Source: Aquilaria yunnanensis
Lineage: Eukaryota > Streptophyta > Magnoliopsida > Malvales > Thymelaeaceae
Length of the DNA stretch: 64,000 nucleotides
Reading direction: 5' to 3'
Assembly: GCA_039654915.1 (NCBI GenBank)
Contig: CM077594.1
Span: 17,669,001-17,733,000, forward strand
The notes beneath the pieces were generated by a model that was given only the letters and a program-made list of their open reading frames with translations, was not told where the DNA came from and ran no database searches. Position numbers and translations under genes: made by a program. This document shows, in pieces, positions 33,481 to 46,099 of this stretch (position 1 is the stretch's first letter; each line of letters starts with the position of its first letter).

Positions 33481-36400
33481 TTTGTTTGATTTGAACTGAA
33501 CTAAATTAGTTAGTTTTTTCAATTTTTGGCTCACATGAAAACAAGCTGACTAGACCAAATTTACCCATGGACCCGTTCTCAAACTAAACCGAAATATTTC
33601 GGTTCAATTTCTTATTAGCCAAAATAATTGAAAAAAATCATTTTGTTTTCTCTATATTTTGGGCACATAAATATGTATTTCATGCCATCATTTCAAATTT
33701 TCTCTCTCACTTTTATCCTTGTTTGCATCGTTTTATTTTAGCTAACTCAGGAATTTAATCAGTTTTGTTTGGCTCATCATCATATACTTTAGTTGTTCTG
33801 AAGTAGCGTCGCTTCATGGATTTATGGATTCTATTACAACAACCAAAACTACTGTTACCAAAGTAAGTTGGATCTAGAATCAATGTAGAGAAAAAAAACT
33901 GCCTTTGTGGAATTGTGCTGCATGATGAACAATCAATGAGATCTGTTCATTTCCATTGAGGTGGATTAGATTGGATTTCTTCTTGTTGATTGCATTGGTT
34001 AGTCTGCCGTCACAAATAACTGAGTTCCTCATCCTATAGTTATCGTCGGAATCAAGAACAAAAGGTGCAAACTAGTAAAGTCAATAGTGAAAGAAAATAA
34101 TTATAGATTCAGAGGAGACTAAGAGGAGATTAAGAAAATATTAGCGAAAGTTTAAGAAAAATTGATGAGAGCTAGTAGAGAGAATGAGAAAATTTTGTAG
34201 ATGGAAAAGAGAGCTTGATGTGAGGAAGTGTAAAAGTAAGGATTTCTATTTATAAGGGAGCCATAAATTTGGTTTTCCTAAAAAAACCCTAAAAAATTAG
34301 CTGTTTATAAGAATTATGAGGGGTAAAAAAAATCTGGGGCATTTTTTTAAAGTTTTGAGCCGTTTTGTGGGTTGAGGTGTAATTAATCCATTTTTTTTGA
34401 ATTTTTGAATTAGCTAGTAGTCGACAAATAACGGCCAACCCTGCCTAGACCCGGCCCGACCTGGCTCGGACTCGGGCAGTTTAGGCTGAGCTAGCTTGGT
34501 TCCAAGTCCAATTCAAACATTGGTCTGGCCTGTTTTATTTAGGTTTCCCTCTTCTACCAGGCCTATAAATGACCCACCTTTTCCCAAATTTTCTCCATGT
34601 TGGGCTAGGTTTGGGTTTGACCAAGATGGGCCAAGTTTGACTTGATCTGGGTTCGGGCTGATTGTCCACATACATTTGGGAACATTAATTCCAACTACGG
34701 CTTCACCACTAAGCTCGGATGTACTACTTGGTGACTAGTATTGTAATATGGGCAACTATTCAATTTCACTAGATGTAGTAGTTACTTCATGTTTGATGCT
34801 CATAATTTTACTCAATGCCAAATATTCTTCTCATATTTGGAAAGTGATCACTAAGATTAACTTAGCTAAGGGTACCAAAACCATTCTTTTCAATGGCAAT
34901 AATACCTCATAATGGCACCAAAACTAGCTTGGCAGTTGGACAAACTTTCCTTCACCCTCCCCAAAGACGTTGAAAAACAGATTTAGTCCATAAGTCTCAC
35001 CTCTAGTCCTAATAAATTTCATATTTTTTTAACTACCATCATAGTAAGGATATTATGCATTATTTTGATCTAAATTGGCATTTTGATGATGTGTACTTCA
35101 ATCTTATTAAACAAATCTGCACCAGCTCTACTATCTCCATCTTTGCAAACATCCTTTAGAACACCATCTATCCCATTTGCTTTGGAAAATTTGGACTAGT
35201 AGAATGGTTGGCCGTCGAAACAGCAAAAAATAATTTTGGTTTCACAAATAGTTCAGAATAAATAAATTTGTATTATAGTAGTGAAATTCAGGTTGAATCC
35301 TAAGGAAAATTTTTATTTAAAAGTTTCTTTAACAGAAAACTGAAATAAAGATTAAGGGGGATTGTTTGCAATAAAAAATAAAATAAAATAAAATAAATGA
35401 TTAGATAACAAAAATTGAGAAACTTATCAAGTCAAAAATAAAATGAAACAATCAAGAATGCAAACCTTGACATCAATCAACATCTACCCATAATTCTTAC
35501 AACTGATCATCAATGCATAGATAGATCAATTAAGCCTTTGAATATTCATTGTTGGAGCTATGTTTCTACCCTTCTTTAGTTGTAGTTAATCAGAAAACAA
35601 ATGATCTAATTAACCTTAACTACTAAACAACCTTGACTCTTTACCACCTTCAAATTTCCTTGAGGTAAAGCACCCTAACTCTTTATCACCTTTGATTTAT
35701 CCCATATTATGAGAAAAAAAATTACTTTACTTTTGAAAACTTGGATTATCCTAGCTTTAGATGTGATGAGGTGGAGAAACTAAACAACACAAACACAAAC
35801 GGTTGCATTTAATTTAGTTGAATGTTCTCCCTAAGATCTAATAATTTCTGACACAACAAATCAATAAGCATTAGTTGCTTCACAGATTAGAAAGATCAAA
35901 CAATTACAGATTTGATTTCTAACCCAGTAGTAAATTAAATTCGAATAAAAACTAGCAGATCTTCTAGCATATAAATGAAACAATCATGAAATTAATCATA
36001 GAAGAACATCACATATTCAAAGTATTAATTGAATGAATAAAAAAATTTTGATATCACAATACTGAAGAATTCATGGTTTCGATCTCCTTCAACCAAGAAT
36101 AAAAAGATTAGTCGGATATGGCCATGAAAAATCACTAAAAAAAAAGAAAAGAAATAAGAAAAGAACACAAGGAGAGTTAGGGAAGAGAAGAGAGAGAAGG
36201 CGGCGGCGGGGGGGTGAGGTGGGGTGGCAGTTGTTTGTCCCTTTTAATAAAATTAACATAGTGTGGTAAAATCTACAAAAGCTCACTCCCTAGACTTCCT
36301 ATATTCTTCTAAAATACCCAACACAAATAAAAAAAAATTAAAAATAACTAGAATGCCTTGATATGACGAGGGGAATTGTGTCTTTGAGCTGAAATTTTCT

Positions 36401-37129
36401 CCCACATGATTTAGAGGCCGTTGGAATTAATCTACATTAAAACTGGTTTCAAAGTTGAGAGCCAAGAAACGCTCCAGAACATCAGCAGCAATTTCGAGCT
36501 AAAATTCGACCTTAATGTAGTCATTATCTCTCAAAACTCAAAGCATAAAAGTTGTAGAGTTCTTTCTTATCTTCAAAAAAACTGAATCACATAAAATGGA
36601 CATCTACATTCAAAGATACGCCCAAAATACCATAGCTGTTTCTAAACTAGCAATGACGCACAAATCGCTACTTTGGAACTAAATTTGACCTCCTTAAAGT
36701 ATGAACTGGGTTTCATGATCTGCATATGATTTGTAGCTCCAGATGTTAGCTTTCCAATGAATCAAGAATCACTTAATTCTGATATATGTTGCTCAAGATA
36801 TGATTTTTCTATTGGAGTATCGTCAATCTGTCAAAATCTTGAAAGAACGCAATCAAATTAAAACTTGTAAAATTACAAATTGAATTCACTTTTAATCAAT
36901 TGAGTCCAGATATGCTATGAGTTACAAAACATACTTAAAAGAGATCTTTAAAATTCAAAACTTATTAAAACATACTAAATATAAAAAAAATAAATATAAC
37001 AAATGTAAGCTTATCATAGAAATAGGAATATATTTAATAATATTGTTTGCTTTATGGTTTGTGTTTTTGCTTCTTTCAAATGTAGGGCCACAGATTTTTT
37101 TAATATTCACAGAGTCAATAGACTTTACA
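33481..37129. other. Intergenic repeats without a gene
   Basis: 33480-34700 contains GGCCCGACCTGGCTCGG-like sequence typical of degenerate hAT-derived repeats. 35200-36900 has no ORF beyond chance. Its minus strand reads like retrotransposon LTR or leader sequence ('AAGCTAACATCTGGAGC' region near 36745), but no boundaries are visible. (AAAAT)n lies at 35375-35395 and a GGCGGCGGGG patch at 36200. Confidence 0.35.
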
Positions 37130-37137
37130 CTTACTAC

Positions 37138-38213
37138 TAGGGGTGAGCATGAGTTGGGTAAACCTGAAACCGAAACCGAACCATCCTTATTGGGTTGGGT
37201 AAAAATTGATCATGATTCTCGGGTTGGTTCCATATATAGGAGAACCGACGGTTTTTGGGTTTGTTGTGGTTCCATATGGAACCAACCCGATATGGAATCA
37301 AACCCGATATATATATATATCCATCATAATATATATCCATCATATATATATCCATCAATTTGGAACATCAGTTTAAGAGTTTAATATAAAAACACAAAAT
37401 AACCATCATAATACTTCAAAGAAATATGTGTGTGTGTGTGTGTGTGTGTATAATAATAATAATTATTATTATTATTATAGTATTACTAATATATCTATAC
37501 ACACACACACACATATTTCTTTGAAGTATTATGATGGTTATTTTGTGTTTTTATATTAAACTTTTAAACTGATGTTCCAAATTGAAACAGTATGGAAGTT
37601 GTGGGATCATTTACGAAATTTCTCCATATTTACTTAAATCACTTTGCTTCATAGACCCACTACTCCTAAGTCCTTTTGCTTTCGATCTTTTATTTCAGAC
37701 CACTCTTTACGATACAATTATGATATTTTTTTTATTTGAGTCATGCAAAATTAAAAATTTATGACATCTACATATTTTAGGTTTTGATACTAAAGAATAT
37801 GGTCTTAAAGACTAAGTTTTCTATATTGAATATCATACCAATATTGGAATTACTGGAATGAAGTAAACTAGTTGAGATAAAATATGCCCCACAAGCAACT
37901 CTTTTGAACCATTTTTGTAAGAACAACATTTTAAACTCTTTTGAATAAATCTAAGTAGGTATATTTAAATATTAATTTAATTGTATATTATGTTCAATAT
38001 GTCATAAAACTGATTATGGATGTAGATTTATTGAATTTTGGTGTTATTATAGGTATATAGTATAAACCAAATAACCCAAGAACCAGAACCATGGTTCTGG
38101 TTTTGTTCGGTTCTCGATTCTGGATTGGGTAGAAAAATTTTAAAACCAAGGCTATTTTAAATTGGTTCGATTCCACCATAAAATCGAACCAACCCGACCT
38201 ATGCTCACCCCTA
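37138..38213. mobile_element. hAT-type element, 1076 bp, perfect 8-bp TSD
   Basis: TIRs are TAGGGGTGAGCAT at both ends (right end in reverse complement). TSD CTTACTAC lies at 37130-37137 and 38214-38221. Subterminal regions are rich in 'GGTTCGGTT/AACCGAACC'-like sequence. There is no transposase. A 229-base palindrome is nested inside. The element landed close to the left end of a degenerate CACTA-like repeat. Confidence 0.9.
37356..37584. repeat. 229-bp near-perfect palindrome with (TG)n/(CA)n core
   Basis: The left arm CAATTTGGAACATCAGTTTA... is repeated in inverse at the right, ending TAAACTGATGTTCCAAATTG. Arms of about 95 bases lead into (GT)n and (AC)n tracts, and a short ATAATAATTATTATTATT centre forms the loop. 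Confidence 0.9.
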
Positions 38214-38221
38214 CTTACTAC

Positions 38222-39617
38222 CGGAGAAATACACAAAAGCAACTGATTTTCCAGTCGCAGTCAATCGAAAGGGACGGCTGACGAGTGACGAAAAAGTTCA
38301 GTCATTTTTTTTGCCTAACTTGGGAGCAACTGAACAATTTTGTGTTTTTGTTCTCTGGCTGCTGCAAGTGTCAGACTTTTGAAGAGGAAAAAGACAGGCT
38401 CACTGTGGGTCCAAAACCAATCAAAGTTCAGATTTTTTCAACATTTTGGCATGAATTTTGTCAGCTAAACCCTCAAAAGATAAGTCCTAGTACACAGTCT
38501 AATTAGTCGCTCAAATAATAAGCTTGGATTTGAGCGACTGAAACTATTTAGCCGCTCATAACAACATTCTCACATCCAAGTTGGTTTTTCTTTTTATTTC
38601 TCTCTTGCATCCTTTTGTTCTCTGTTGCTTTTAATTGGTTGCTTATTCCATTTACCAGAAGCAATGGACACCAAGATCAAAAATTGAAATCAACAATTAA
38701 GATACAAAAACTTGATCAAAAGAGAGAGAAACCAGACGTGAGAAACATATATTGGTTTCAATTTTCAACAATAATCCAAAAACAAAGAAGACCAAGAAAC
38801 AGAGAACAGCAATTTTCAACAATAACCAAGAAACAAAGGAACAATTTTCAGAACAAAAAACAACAAGAAACAGAGAACAACAATTTTCAAAATAACCAAG
38901 AAACAGAGAAGTGGTTGCTCTGTCTCCTCCCGCCACCAACCCTCGTCGATTTGGCCGTCGTTGTCCCTCGCCGTCTTCCAAAACACAGCCCGAGCCCTTC
39001 TGTCATTGTCCGTGAAAAACCAAGCCAAACCGTTGCCGTTGCCACAATGCCACAACTGGGAGTCAAAATTTGAAGGAAAAAAAGAAAATCTCACTGCCGA
39101 AGATATCCAGCCGCCCCATTTCTGAGTATCTCCCCTTTTCCGCACTGCCTCTGACCTCCTCTCCCTCCCACTCTTTGTCGATTCGCCGATTCGACCTCCG
39201 CTCCCTCCCACTCTGAGCTCCAGAGAAACAATCAATGGAGGAAGATGTTGATACCACCATTGGCGGAAGAGATGACCGTTGACGGATACGATCGCCGTTC
39301 ATGCAAGAGATGGGGATTGCCGTTCACGGAGAAGATGGGGCTCACCGCTCGGACGAGATGTTGCTTGAAAAAAGGTCGGTGAGGACTGAGGAGAGATGAG
39401 ATCGGCCAAACGTTTATGGCGAAGGAAGAAGGGCAGGAGATGAGTGATTCTTTGCCTTTCTCTGTTGTGAAGGAAAATAAAGAGAAGAGAGAGAGTTACG
39501 CAGAAACCAAAGTAAAACAAAGAGTTCAGCAACTGAGTTTTTAAGATGAGCACTGACTTTTAAAATTTGAACTGAAAGGGCCACTAAAGAGCGATTGGCT
39601 AAATAGTAACTAAATAT
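38222..39617. other. Degenerate CACTA-like repeat with chance ORFs
   Basis: Repeated GTCGC/GCGAC motifs (for example near 38262, 38502, 38537 and 38550) resemble the subterminal arrays of the CACTA element at 28.5 kb. A run of imperfect 'AACCAAGAAACAGAGAACAAC' direct repeats lies at 38785-38915. ORFs up to 150 codons on both strands here have low-complexity N/Q- or S/R-rich translations and no recognisable domain. I do not call a gene. Confidence 0.35.
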
Positions 39618-39620
39618 TTA

Positions 39621-39963
39621 GGGCCAATTCGTTTGAGATAAAGTCAACAAATTTTTTTTAATTTTTATATCTTTTTTACTTGAAACCAATTTTATTTGAA
39701 AGCCAATGTTATGTAGATACAATAATCAATTTGAAAGTAAATTTTTAGGATGTTGTTAAATTTTTATGAATTTTTCTTTTTTAAGGCTTGAAACTAAAAA
39801 AATTCATAAAAATTTAGTAAGATGATAAAAATTTACTTTCAAATTGATTATTGTAACTACATAATATTGACTTTTAATTAAAATTAGTTTCAAGTAAAAA
39901 AGATGTAAAAATAAAAATAAATCATTTTGTAGTCAATTGACTAAAGTTAAAACGAATTGGGTG
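39621..39963. mobile_element. Tourist-like MITE, copy 3
   Basis: A 343-base foldback homologous to copies 1 and 2. The left end is GGGCCAATTCGTTT. The right end, in reverse complement, is CACCCAATTCGTTTTAAC. TTA flanks both sides (39618-39620, 39964-39966). Sequence flanking both ends has GTCGC-type CACTA subterminal motifs, so it inserted into that older repeat. Confidence 0.87.
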
Positions 39964-39966
39964 TTA

Positions 39967-42080
39967 GTCGCTACAAAAGTGAGCCTACTAATTATAGTTT
40001 TGCCTTGGTTACTTTCGTGCCTCCGCTTTTTTTTTTTTTTTTTTTTGGCTTTTTCCGGTAAAACGTCACTTTTGTTCCCCCAATATTTCACGTTTTCCAT
40101 CTTGATTCCCCGAATACTATTTATTGATGATGGTAAGATCGGTAGATAATAAAGTATGTAGATGGTTACTTACAGAAACAAATAATTTAGGGAATGAAAG
40201 TATATTTGTCCATTTTATTTGAAGTCCCCGTTCCCTTTTTTTTTTTTTGACTTCCAAGGAATGTTCAAATCCCTTTTGTGGTCCCTCAATATAATAATTT
40301 TGCCATAGTGGTCTCCAACTTTTGCAATCGGTTGGAAAATTTAGAAAAAAATTTGGATGATTTATTTAAATTTAAAATAATAGAGCCTTAAATGGAAATG
40401 AGAGACATGTTTTTATTAACCATATTAAATACCAAAAAAATTTTATTCTACATGATTTTATTCAAAAGTTTAATTAGATAGGTCAAATTCAAAGTTTTGA
40501 TTAATGCACGAGTGCTTTACATGGGATTTGATTTAAAATTTTGATTAGTTAAAACAGTGCACAATTTGCATTACGTATAGGTTATTGATTATTAAAATAT
40601 TTTATTTTATCACTAATTCATTAGTGAGTAAAAATCTGAAAAAACTTATGCATATATATTGTGCAATGTTATCCTATATTATAAATACTCTAGCTTTTTT
40701 TCTTTCTTTTGATGGTTTCATTTGAATTGGTTAATGAAACTGCTTTGACATTTTTTTTTCTGTTATCTTTAATGTTTTTTTGAAAATATGTAAATACATA
40801 TTCATTTAACTATTTTGTATATTTACAATTATCTATACTCAAATTTTATTTAATGTCAAAGTATGTTTTATCTTTTTATATTATTCCATCAACGACTTGC
40901 AATATTAAATGGGTCTTCACATACCTCGCTTACTTTTAGAAATGACCAGTGTTTATACTATTCATCCATGGTAAATTTCATTTTACATTAACAATGCCAC
41001 TTTCCCCCCCCCTTTTATTGGATGCTATTGACTCATTTTTTAGTTTGATTCCCTTTTCACACGGCACTCACTTTTTGAGAGCATGTATTGTGATTTTCCA
41101 GTTTTAGTCTATTTTATATTTTGCGTTGGTTAAAACTCAATTTCAATCCTTGAATTTCCACTCTTCCCAAAGTTGGTCCCCAAGTTTCATTTGTGTTCCA
41201 TTGGTCTCCAAATTTAATAACTATTGAACTAGATTTTTTCTATTTGCTCTCTTGGTCCCCAAACCTTGTTTTGGTTGTTTTTTATGTATTATCTTTTAAA
41301 CTCAGCATAATTTTTTTATTTTTCAGTTATATCATATTTTGATGTTATTAAATCAATTATTAAACCTTTAATTTATAAAGTTTTTTCAGTTTTTATCTTG
41401 GTCCAAAATTTTTTTGTCATCTTTCTTTATTATTGTTTTTTGAAATGAAACTTTAATAATTATAATTTGTCAACTTTTGACTATGGTTCTGGTTGATTTG
41501 CCTTAAGACAATTTTTTTCTTTTCTTTTTATTTTTATTAAGCTAATAGTTAAACCATTAATTGATTGACATAAGTTAAATGCAATATTGTGTTTCAGTCA
41601 TTTTTATAATTCTTTATGATTGAATTTTGCAGCATCTATTATTTACTTTAAGGTATATAGTTAACTAAAATAATTTGGTCCATAATTGCTGAAATTTAAA
41701 GTAATTTTTTTTAGATAAATTTTGTGTTATTAAAAATTGGATAGTTTGAGTTAATGAGAGATGAAAAATTTTAGTAAATTATTTTTTAATAACAAAGAAA
41801 ATATGTATATATTTAAAGTCCATACAATTTTTTGTTTTACAGTATTATATTTCAATTATAACTAATCATTTTAATGATAAAAATATAATGTAAAGAAAAT
41901 TTAATTCAAAATTGAAATAAAGTAAAATTTTAGTTGATCAATGTGAATTTATGAATAAAATGTTTTAATTATTTTAATATTAAATTTATTGAATTAAGTC
42001 CCCACAACAATATGCAGGTCATCAAAAACTCATGAGCAACTAAAGGTTGGTTACTGACTTTGGTTGCTATTTAGATTTTC
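39967..42080. other. AT-rich intergenic DNA
   Basis: Poly-T tracts (40030-40050, 40234) and several 'TGGTCCCCAA/TTGGTCTCC' stretches common in dispersed plant repeats. A last GCAACTAAAG/TGGTTGCTATT motif pair lies near 42035-42070. No gene seen. Confidence 0.45.
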
Positions 42081-42084
42081 TCAT

Positions 42085-42680
42085 GTGGTCGCTACTAGAT
42101 GGCTACCCGAACCTTCTAGAACCTTCAAGCTCAACACTGACAGGTTAAGACTTGAGCCCATAGGTAAAGCAGGGGTGGAGGGCCTCCTTTATAATGATGA
42201 AGGAAAATCTATAGCTGGTTTCTTTCAAAAAGTTGGAAATTCCTGCAGCCCAGAGGCAGAACTTTGGGGGCTGCTTGAGAGCCTTAAGTTGGCTCATCAT
42301 CTGGGAACTTTTCCACTGTAGGTTGAAATGGACTCCAAAACAGTCATCCAGCTACTTGGGTCCGCTTGCAATTGTCCTATTGAACTCACATCTTTATTGA
42401 CTGAATGTAGGTTACTCAGTGCGAAGTGCCAAATCCATCATCCACAATACATCTATAGACAACAAAATGCTAAGCAGATGTTTTGTGAATCGTGGAGCTT
42501 CTTCAGAAACTCAGGGTACTACAATCATTTTGCACTGCCCGGATTTTGCTCAAACCAATCTTTTAGCTGATTGTATGGGCATTTCCTGCCCTAGGACTAT
42601 CAAATGTTTAGCGTTATAGGTGCTTGTAACCCCCCTGACTTGTTCCTTTTTAATATTATTATTACCGTCTTTCTACCAAA
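42085..42680 (+). pseudogene. LINE RNase H domain and 3' end, remnant
   Basis: The plus-strand reading gives an RVT_3-type RNase H: 'SRTFKLNTDRLRLEP' (the usual 'KLNTDG' start, glycine changed), 'GKAGVEGLLYNDEGK', 'SPEAELWGLLESLKLA', 'VEMDSKTVIQLL' after an in-frame stop at about 42319, then a frameshift and 'NLLADCMGI' near 42555. A short 3' tail ends in an A-run near 42680. This is the C-terminal end of a plant L1 LINE. The catalytic D, E and D positions are partly visible, but the frame is broken. Confidence 0.8.
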
Positions 42681-43029
42681 AAATTACTTTAATATATTAC
42701 ACTTCATATTATGATTTCAACATTTTCTTTCACCTTTCTTGATTTATGAAATGGAAGGTAAAAATGAAAACAACACACAAATTTTTTCTTATTTTCACGT
42801 TAAACCCACACATATTTCAGCACTTCACAAGGGAAGGAGTACATTATTTCTTTCTGAAAACAAATACCAACAAAAAAATAATAATCACTAGGATTCATCA
42901 TAGAGAAAAAAATAAAAGCAGAAAATCAAATCAACTTTCTGGTTTCTCAACCCAATATTCAAATAACCTCCCCCCACCCCCAAACAAAAAAAAAAAAAAA
43001 ACAGTTTGTTGTCTAACAAGAACCACGTC

Positions 43030-45954
43030 CTATTGTTCGACATCAGCCTCATGATCCATGAGCATCCAAGACCCATCGCTCAACTGAACCATCCCTTTGT
43101 TCTTGAGCGTTCTCCACGACGCCGGCACCAGATATTCGTCCTTCAGAGCATCCGTAGTCTTGTTCGTCAGGGCCACATCCCTCTTCACCTCCAGCCGGAA
43201 CCCGCCGCGGCTCCCCTGAGTCCCAGCCACCCCGTGCAAGTAACACTCCAGGTTGTGCCAGGTCGTCAGGTTGCCGGGGCTCTTTAAGAACTCCGACTCT
43301 CGCGTGTCGATCCCCAGCTCCTCCCCGACGTCCGCGTACCCAAAGAGCGGGTAGTTCGGGATCAGGTCCATGGCGTTCCGGACTCGCAAGGCCCGGAGCT
43401 CCTTCTGTGCCACGAAGGCGCGCTCGAAGTCGTCGTCCCCGACGCGGGGGCTGGCGAAGAGGAAGCAAGTGACGGGGCAGGGCTTGTCGGGTTTGGAGTC
43501 GGGTTTGTTGAATCCGTTGGTGACTATGTCGACCGCGTTTAGGGTTGCGAGCGCCGCGCCGAGGCTGTGGCCGACCACCGTTATGCTTATTTCCTCGTCC
43601 TTGTATCGTTCCACCAGTCTCTTAACCTCTTTGAGCACCTGATTCATAAGAGCCAGGGGATCAGATTTCCAATGCAAGAACTCTTGCTAGATTGTGTAGT
43701 ACTTAAAATTTTATTTTCGTTTTAATTTTAAGAAATAAAGAAGATATTATTTTATCCATGGACTTTTTTTTTTTCTTTCTCCGTCAACACTTTATTAAGG
43801 AAACAATTTCAATTACCGTGGAATTTATATTAGTGTGAGATCTTCAAAATAAGTCATAATTCATTTTCATAAATAGTTAAAATATTTGGATTTGACATGG
43901 AGATTTAGAAAGATGAAAAAATTTATATGTCCTTTTCTTTTTTACCTTTTACTTTGTGGATGTAAATGTCAAAGAAGATAAATAAAAATAAATAAATATT
44001 AAAATTATAGTTTAAAGGTAGTGCAGTAATTTATTAAACGGAGAGCTATAATATGCTGGTTTAATAAAAAAAGAATTACACTATTAGTGAGTAGGATAAA
44101 ACTAAATTCTTGGTGCTGATACTTGGGTCCGAAAAATTTAACTTTGCCGCCATTTGTTTTTGTTAAACAAACCAGTTGATCTGTAAAAAATTATATAAAA
44201 TAATATAATTTTGTTATAGAATTTTTAATGTTCTTAACTTTGATTGACCTAAGTTCGTGTCTCTTTATGCAACATCTCCAACTTGCGGCTGGGCTCCCGC
44301 ATAGATCATATGTCCCTTGTACTTTATAGCAATTCAAAGTGCTTGAAACACATCTCACTTAATTTAATACAATAAAAAATTTTAAACATAAATTTCACAT
44401 ATAAAAATCTGTCGCATATATATATATATATATATTCCACAAATGATCTATAATATTCGAATACGTTACGAAAAGGAAATTAACCCTTTGTTCAAGCTTG
44501 TTGGTTAATCAAGCTAACATAGATCTTTCGTAGAAGTTCCAAAGTTGGCATATGTGAAAACAATTTTTGAACAACCCGATAAACTCTACCTTTTTTAATT
44601 GATAATTTTTTTTTTGTTCCTACCAAATGTCTTACATAGAACAATTTAGAATACAAATTCCACAATTCCCTCGAACCAAATAATACTTCATCCGTTTAAA
44701 AAAATTGATTATTTTACTATTTACAGCAATTAATTTATAATTTTATTTCTTTCAAAATTTATTTTAAAAATATAAATATTTTATATGAAAATGAAACTTT
44801 AAAAATTATAGTTTTTAAATATCATTTTAATTTTTTTTAATATATATTAATATGAATATGTTCAAATCAAACTTCAATAAAAAAAGTAAAAGAGTCAATT
44901 AATTAATACAAAATGAAGGAAATAACAATAATCCAAAAAGAAAAAAAAATAAAAGCAGAATAAGAAAGAAAAAAAAAAGTTAAAAAAAATAAAAAGAAAA
45001 TTAGTCACTATACCGTATACTAAAACACAGGTATCTAAATTTTTTACGACTGATAGCTCGATCACCAGTTGGTTGCCAAAGAGTGAAATATTAAGCGACT
45101 AATGATACATTTCCTCATCAATTTCTTGCATTTCTCATGAGCAAACTATATATGTCTAGCATAAAATAATTCAAAATACAAATTCCACGATTCCCTCGAA
45201 CCAAATAATAATAATAACCCAAGATAAAAAAGTAGAAGCAGAATAAGAGGGAGAATAAAAGTTTAAAAAAAATATACGAAGAAAAATTGTTAGTTACTTG
45301 TTGTCTTGCACAGGTCTTGTTATACGGCGAACGAGGATCATCGGAAGTGTAGATGGAGTAAAAGCCCTGATGCACCTTCGCCAAGCCATCCTCACCAAAA
45401 ATCTCCTCCCCGGAAACCAAAGGAAACTCAAAATCATTTATCCACTCCAGCGCCATCACCGTCCCTCTCCACGCCACCACTATATCCCGCCGCCCCACCG
45501 CCGCCTTCCCCTCCTCCGTCGCCACCGCCACGAACCCCATCCAGTTGGACTCCCTGCTCCACGCCTCCCGTGACAAAGGCACCACGATGAATGCCTCCGG
45601 TACCCTAATCCTCGACGTTGCATAAAAATATTTTGTCACCGTGTACCTGAAACAATGCCAATAATAATAACTGTGGCGACTTAAGTTCGAACTAGGTCAT
45701 ATCAGCTTAAATACTATTGTTTAATACTTGGAGGGATTGTTGTCGTTCGCCAGGCCAACGCTGGCGAACAAGTCTTTCCGGGCGTAGATGCTGCTGCCGG
45801 CGAACTTGGACTTGCGTTGGGAGTTAAAGGTGTCATAGGTGGCCTGAGCCAGTTCACCGTAGTGAATTATATAGCGTCGGAGATCGATGTCGAGGGGGTC
45901 CAGAAGGCCTTCCCAGTGCTTCTTTCCGCTCAGCTCCCTCCATCTTCTCGCCAT
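43030..45954 (-). CDS. Phospholipase A1-II family lipase (class-3 lipase)
   Basis: Predicted cytosolic acyl-hydrolase acting on the sn-1 ester of phospholipids and other lipids. Exons (minus): 45954-45728, 45646-45298 and 43638-43030. The GT/AG introns are in phase, giving 394 residues, normal for PLA1-II. The N-terminus '[20 protein letters not shown]' matches the family start and has no transit peptide, unlike class-I (DAD1-like) enzymes. Catalytic features: '[11 protein letters not shown]' with nucleophile Ser at about residue 217, '[11 protein letters not shown]' with Asp about 283, and 'WHNLECYLH' supplying His about 320-327. Upstream in-frame sequence stays open but has no ATG; a short out-of-frame upstream ATG lies near 46098. 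Exon three is strikingly GC-rich in AT-rich surroundings. Intron two is 1.66 kb and contains repeat debris. The gene looks intact. Confidence 0.93.
43639..45297. other. PLA1-II intron 2 with repeat debris
   Basis: AT-rich, with (TA)n at 44418-44434. A GCGACTAATGATAC / GACTGATAGCTC segment at 45045-45100 carries the same type of GTCGC-like motif as the CACTA repeats. No coding sequence in this stretch. Confidence 0.5.
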
Positions 45955-46099
45955 GTTGTTCCCCGTCTTCTTCTTCTTCCCCTTGATCTGGAGCCACCAC
46001 CTTAGCAAACTATTCTTCTTTTTCTTCGCCTCCTCCCATATCACCTGTATTATTGTTCTGATAACCTTTTTAAAGAATCCCAAGCCATTATAGTGGATA

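Noticed and set aside
36917..37384. 155-codon plus-strand ORF
   Set aside because: Crosses the TSD and end of the hAT element and reads repeat DNA; no protein similarity.
38615..39073. 152-codon plus-strand ORF with N/Q/K-rich translation
   Set aside because: Driven by imperfect AACCAAGAAACAGAG repeats inside a degenerate transposon; no domain.
43049..43468. 139-codon minus-strand ORF with Arg/Gly-rich translation
   Set aside because: Overlaps PLA1-II exon three in another frame; composition reflects the GC-rich exon.
45298..45590. Proline- and histidine-rich plus-strand ORFs
   Set aside because: Antisense shadows of PLA1-II exon two.
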